Part shown: piece after piece, positions 5,058-5,234 of the stretch
How positions within the stretch are numbered: position 1 is the first letter of the stretch
Layout: each line of letters starts with the position of its first letter
Source of the DNA: Modestobacter sp.
GTDB taxonomy: Bacteria; Actinomycetota; Actinomycetes; Mycobacteriales; Geodermatophilaceae
NCBI GenBank assembly: GCA_025965775.1
Contig: JAOPWG010000465.1
Location: 1-5,234 of the forward strand
DNA length: 5,234 nt
Reading direction: 5' to 3'
Translations under genes and position numbers: made by a program
The notes under the pieces: model-generated
Databases searched by the model: none
What the model was told of the DNA's origin: nothing
The model's input: the letters and a program-made list of their open reading frames with translations, nothing else

Positions 5058-5062
5058 GGGAG
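5058..5062 (+). promoter_or_regulatory. Ribosome binding site of the transporter gene
   Basis: GGGAG lies 5 bases before the TTG at 5068. TTG is the first possible start after an in-frame TAG at 4993-4995, so this site decides the start. Confidence 0.75.
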
Positions 5063-5067
5063 CAGCC

Positions 5068-5234
5068 TTGACCGCATCGCAGGGACCGTCGGAGACACCA
5101 CGCGTCGACGTGAAGCGCACGACCGCCGTCGCCGGCGCCATGTTCCTGATGGCGATGTCCGCCGCCGGTCCGGGGTTCATCACCCAGACCGCCACCTTCA
5201 CCAACACCTACGGGGCCTCGTTCGCCGCGGCGAT
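5068..5234 (+). CDS. NRAMP-superfamily transporter, YcsG-like, N-terminal fragment (3' end outside window)
   Basis: Only 55 residues are visible. A polar N-terminus of about 18 residues precedes a hydrophobic helix (TAVAGAMFLMAMSAAGPGF, 19-37) and the stretch ITQTATFTNTYGASFAAA. This pattern, an 'SA.GPGF.TQT..FT...GASF' segment, is that of the YcsG-like branch of the NRAMP (APC fold) family, which B. subtilis encodes next to the DUF1445 protein YcsI. Aligned by eye with classic NRAMP TM1, the metal-binding DPGN corresponds to GPGF (34-37), so both the Asp and Asn ligands are missing; its cargo is probably not the usual Mn2+/Fe2+. The TTG start is supported by GGGAG and an upstream in-frame stop. 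The gene diverges from gntR across 155 bases and is its likely target. The partial sequence limits certainty. Confidence 0.75.
   Translation, partial: MTASQGPSETPRVDVKRTTAVAGAMFLMAMSAAGPGFITQTATFTNTYGASFAAA

Noticed and set aside
4244..5071. 275-codon + strand frame ending at the transporter start
   Set aside because: Antisense shadow of gntR. Its apparent TGA overlap with the TTG start is coincidental.
4913..5101. N-terminal extension of the GntR regulator to 304 residues
   Set aside because: It would translate through the promoter/operator region, has no Shine-Dalgarno or family similarity, and a good site (AGGA, 7 bases) precedes ATG 4912.
1..5234. CRISPR, tRNA/rRNA, insertion sequence, prophage, defence or toxin-antitoxin system
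   Set aside because: No regularly spaced repeats, cloverleaf-like segments, transposase motifs, terminal inverted repeats or known defence domains were seen on either strand.

Overview
The window is very GC-rich throughout, with strongly GC-biased third codon positions, GTG and TTG starts alongside ATG, and 4-bp GTGA gene overlaps. This points to a high-GC actinomycete. The protein flavour would fit Geodermatophilaceae (Blastococcus, Geodermatophilus, Modestobacter), but that is inference; no rRNA or marker gene is present. I see no tRNA, rRNA, CRISPR array, insertion sequence or phage gene.

Left block, + strand (1-1995): the last 52 residues of a probable DyP-type heme peroxidase, a 94-base gap, then a complete pyruvate:quinone oxidoreductase (poxB/pqo type, 579 aa). 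A hairpin between poxB and the next, convergent gene may terminate both.

Middle (2018-2571): a 97-codon gene of unknown function on the - strand, preceded by a 260-base low-coding region. That region holds direct repeats, a 10-bp palindrome, an AT-rich promoter-like patch and two possible small ORFs, one per strand.

Right block (2572-5234): a compact - strand operon of three genes in the order GntR/FCD regulator, DUF1445 protein (UPF0317; putative hydro-lyase / D-glutamate cyclase family), HemK/PrmC-like methyltransferase. Both junctions are 4-bp GTGA overlaps if the GTG start is used for the last gene. Divergent from it, and cut by the window end, is an NRAMP-superfamily transporter of the YcsG kind. 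The 155-base divergent region contains a perfect match to the FadR-type GntR operator pattern TNGTNNNACNA, inside the spacer of a plausible promoter for the transporter, and an 8-bp-arm hairpin touching the gntR Shine-Dalgarno.

The pairing of a YcsG-like transporter with a YcsI-like DUF1445 protein recalls the Bacillus subtilis ycsF-ycsG-ycsI-kip cluster, linked to 5-oxoproline use. The simplest reading is a locally regulated uptake and catabolism locus for 5-oxoproline, D-glutamate or a related compound. The stray methyltransferase is its least expected member. No wholly new system is evident; the interest lies in this operon's composition, its operator layout, and the small-ORF/repeat region.
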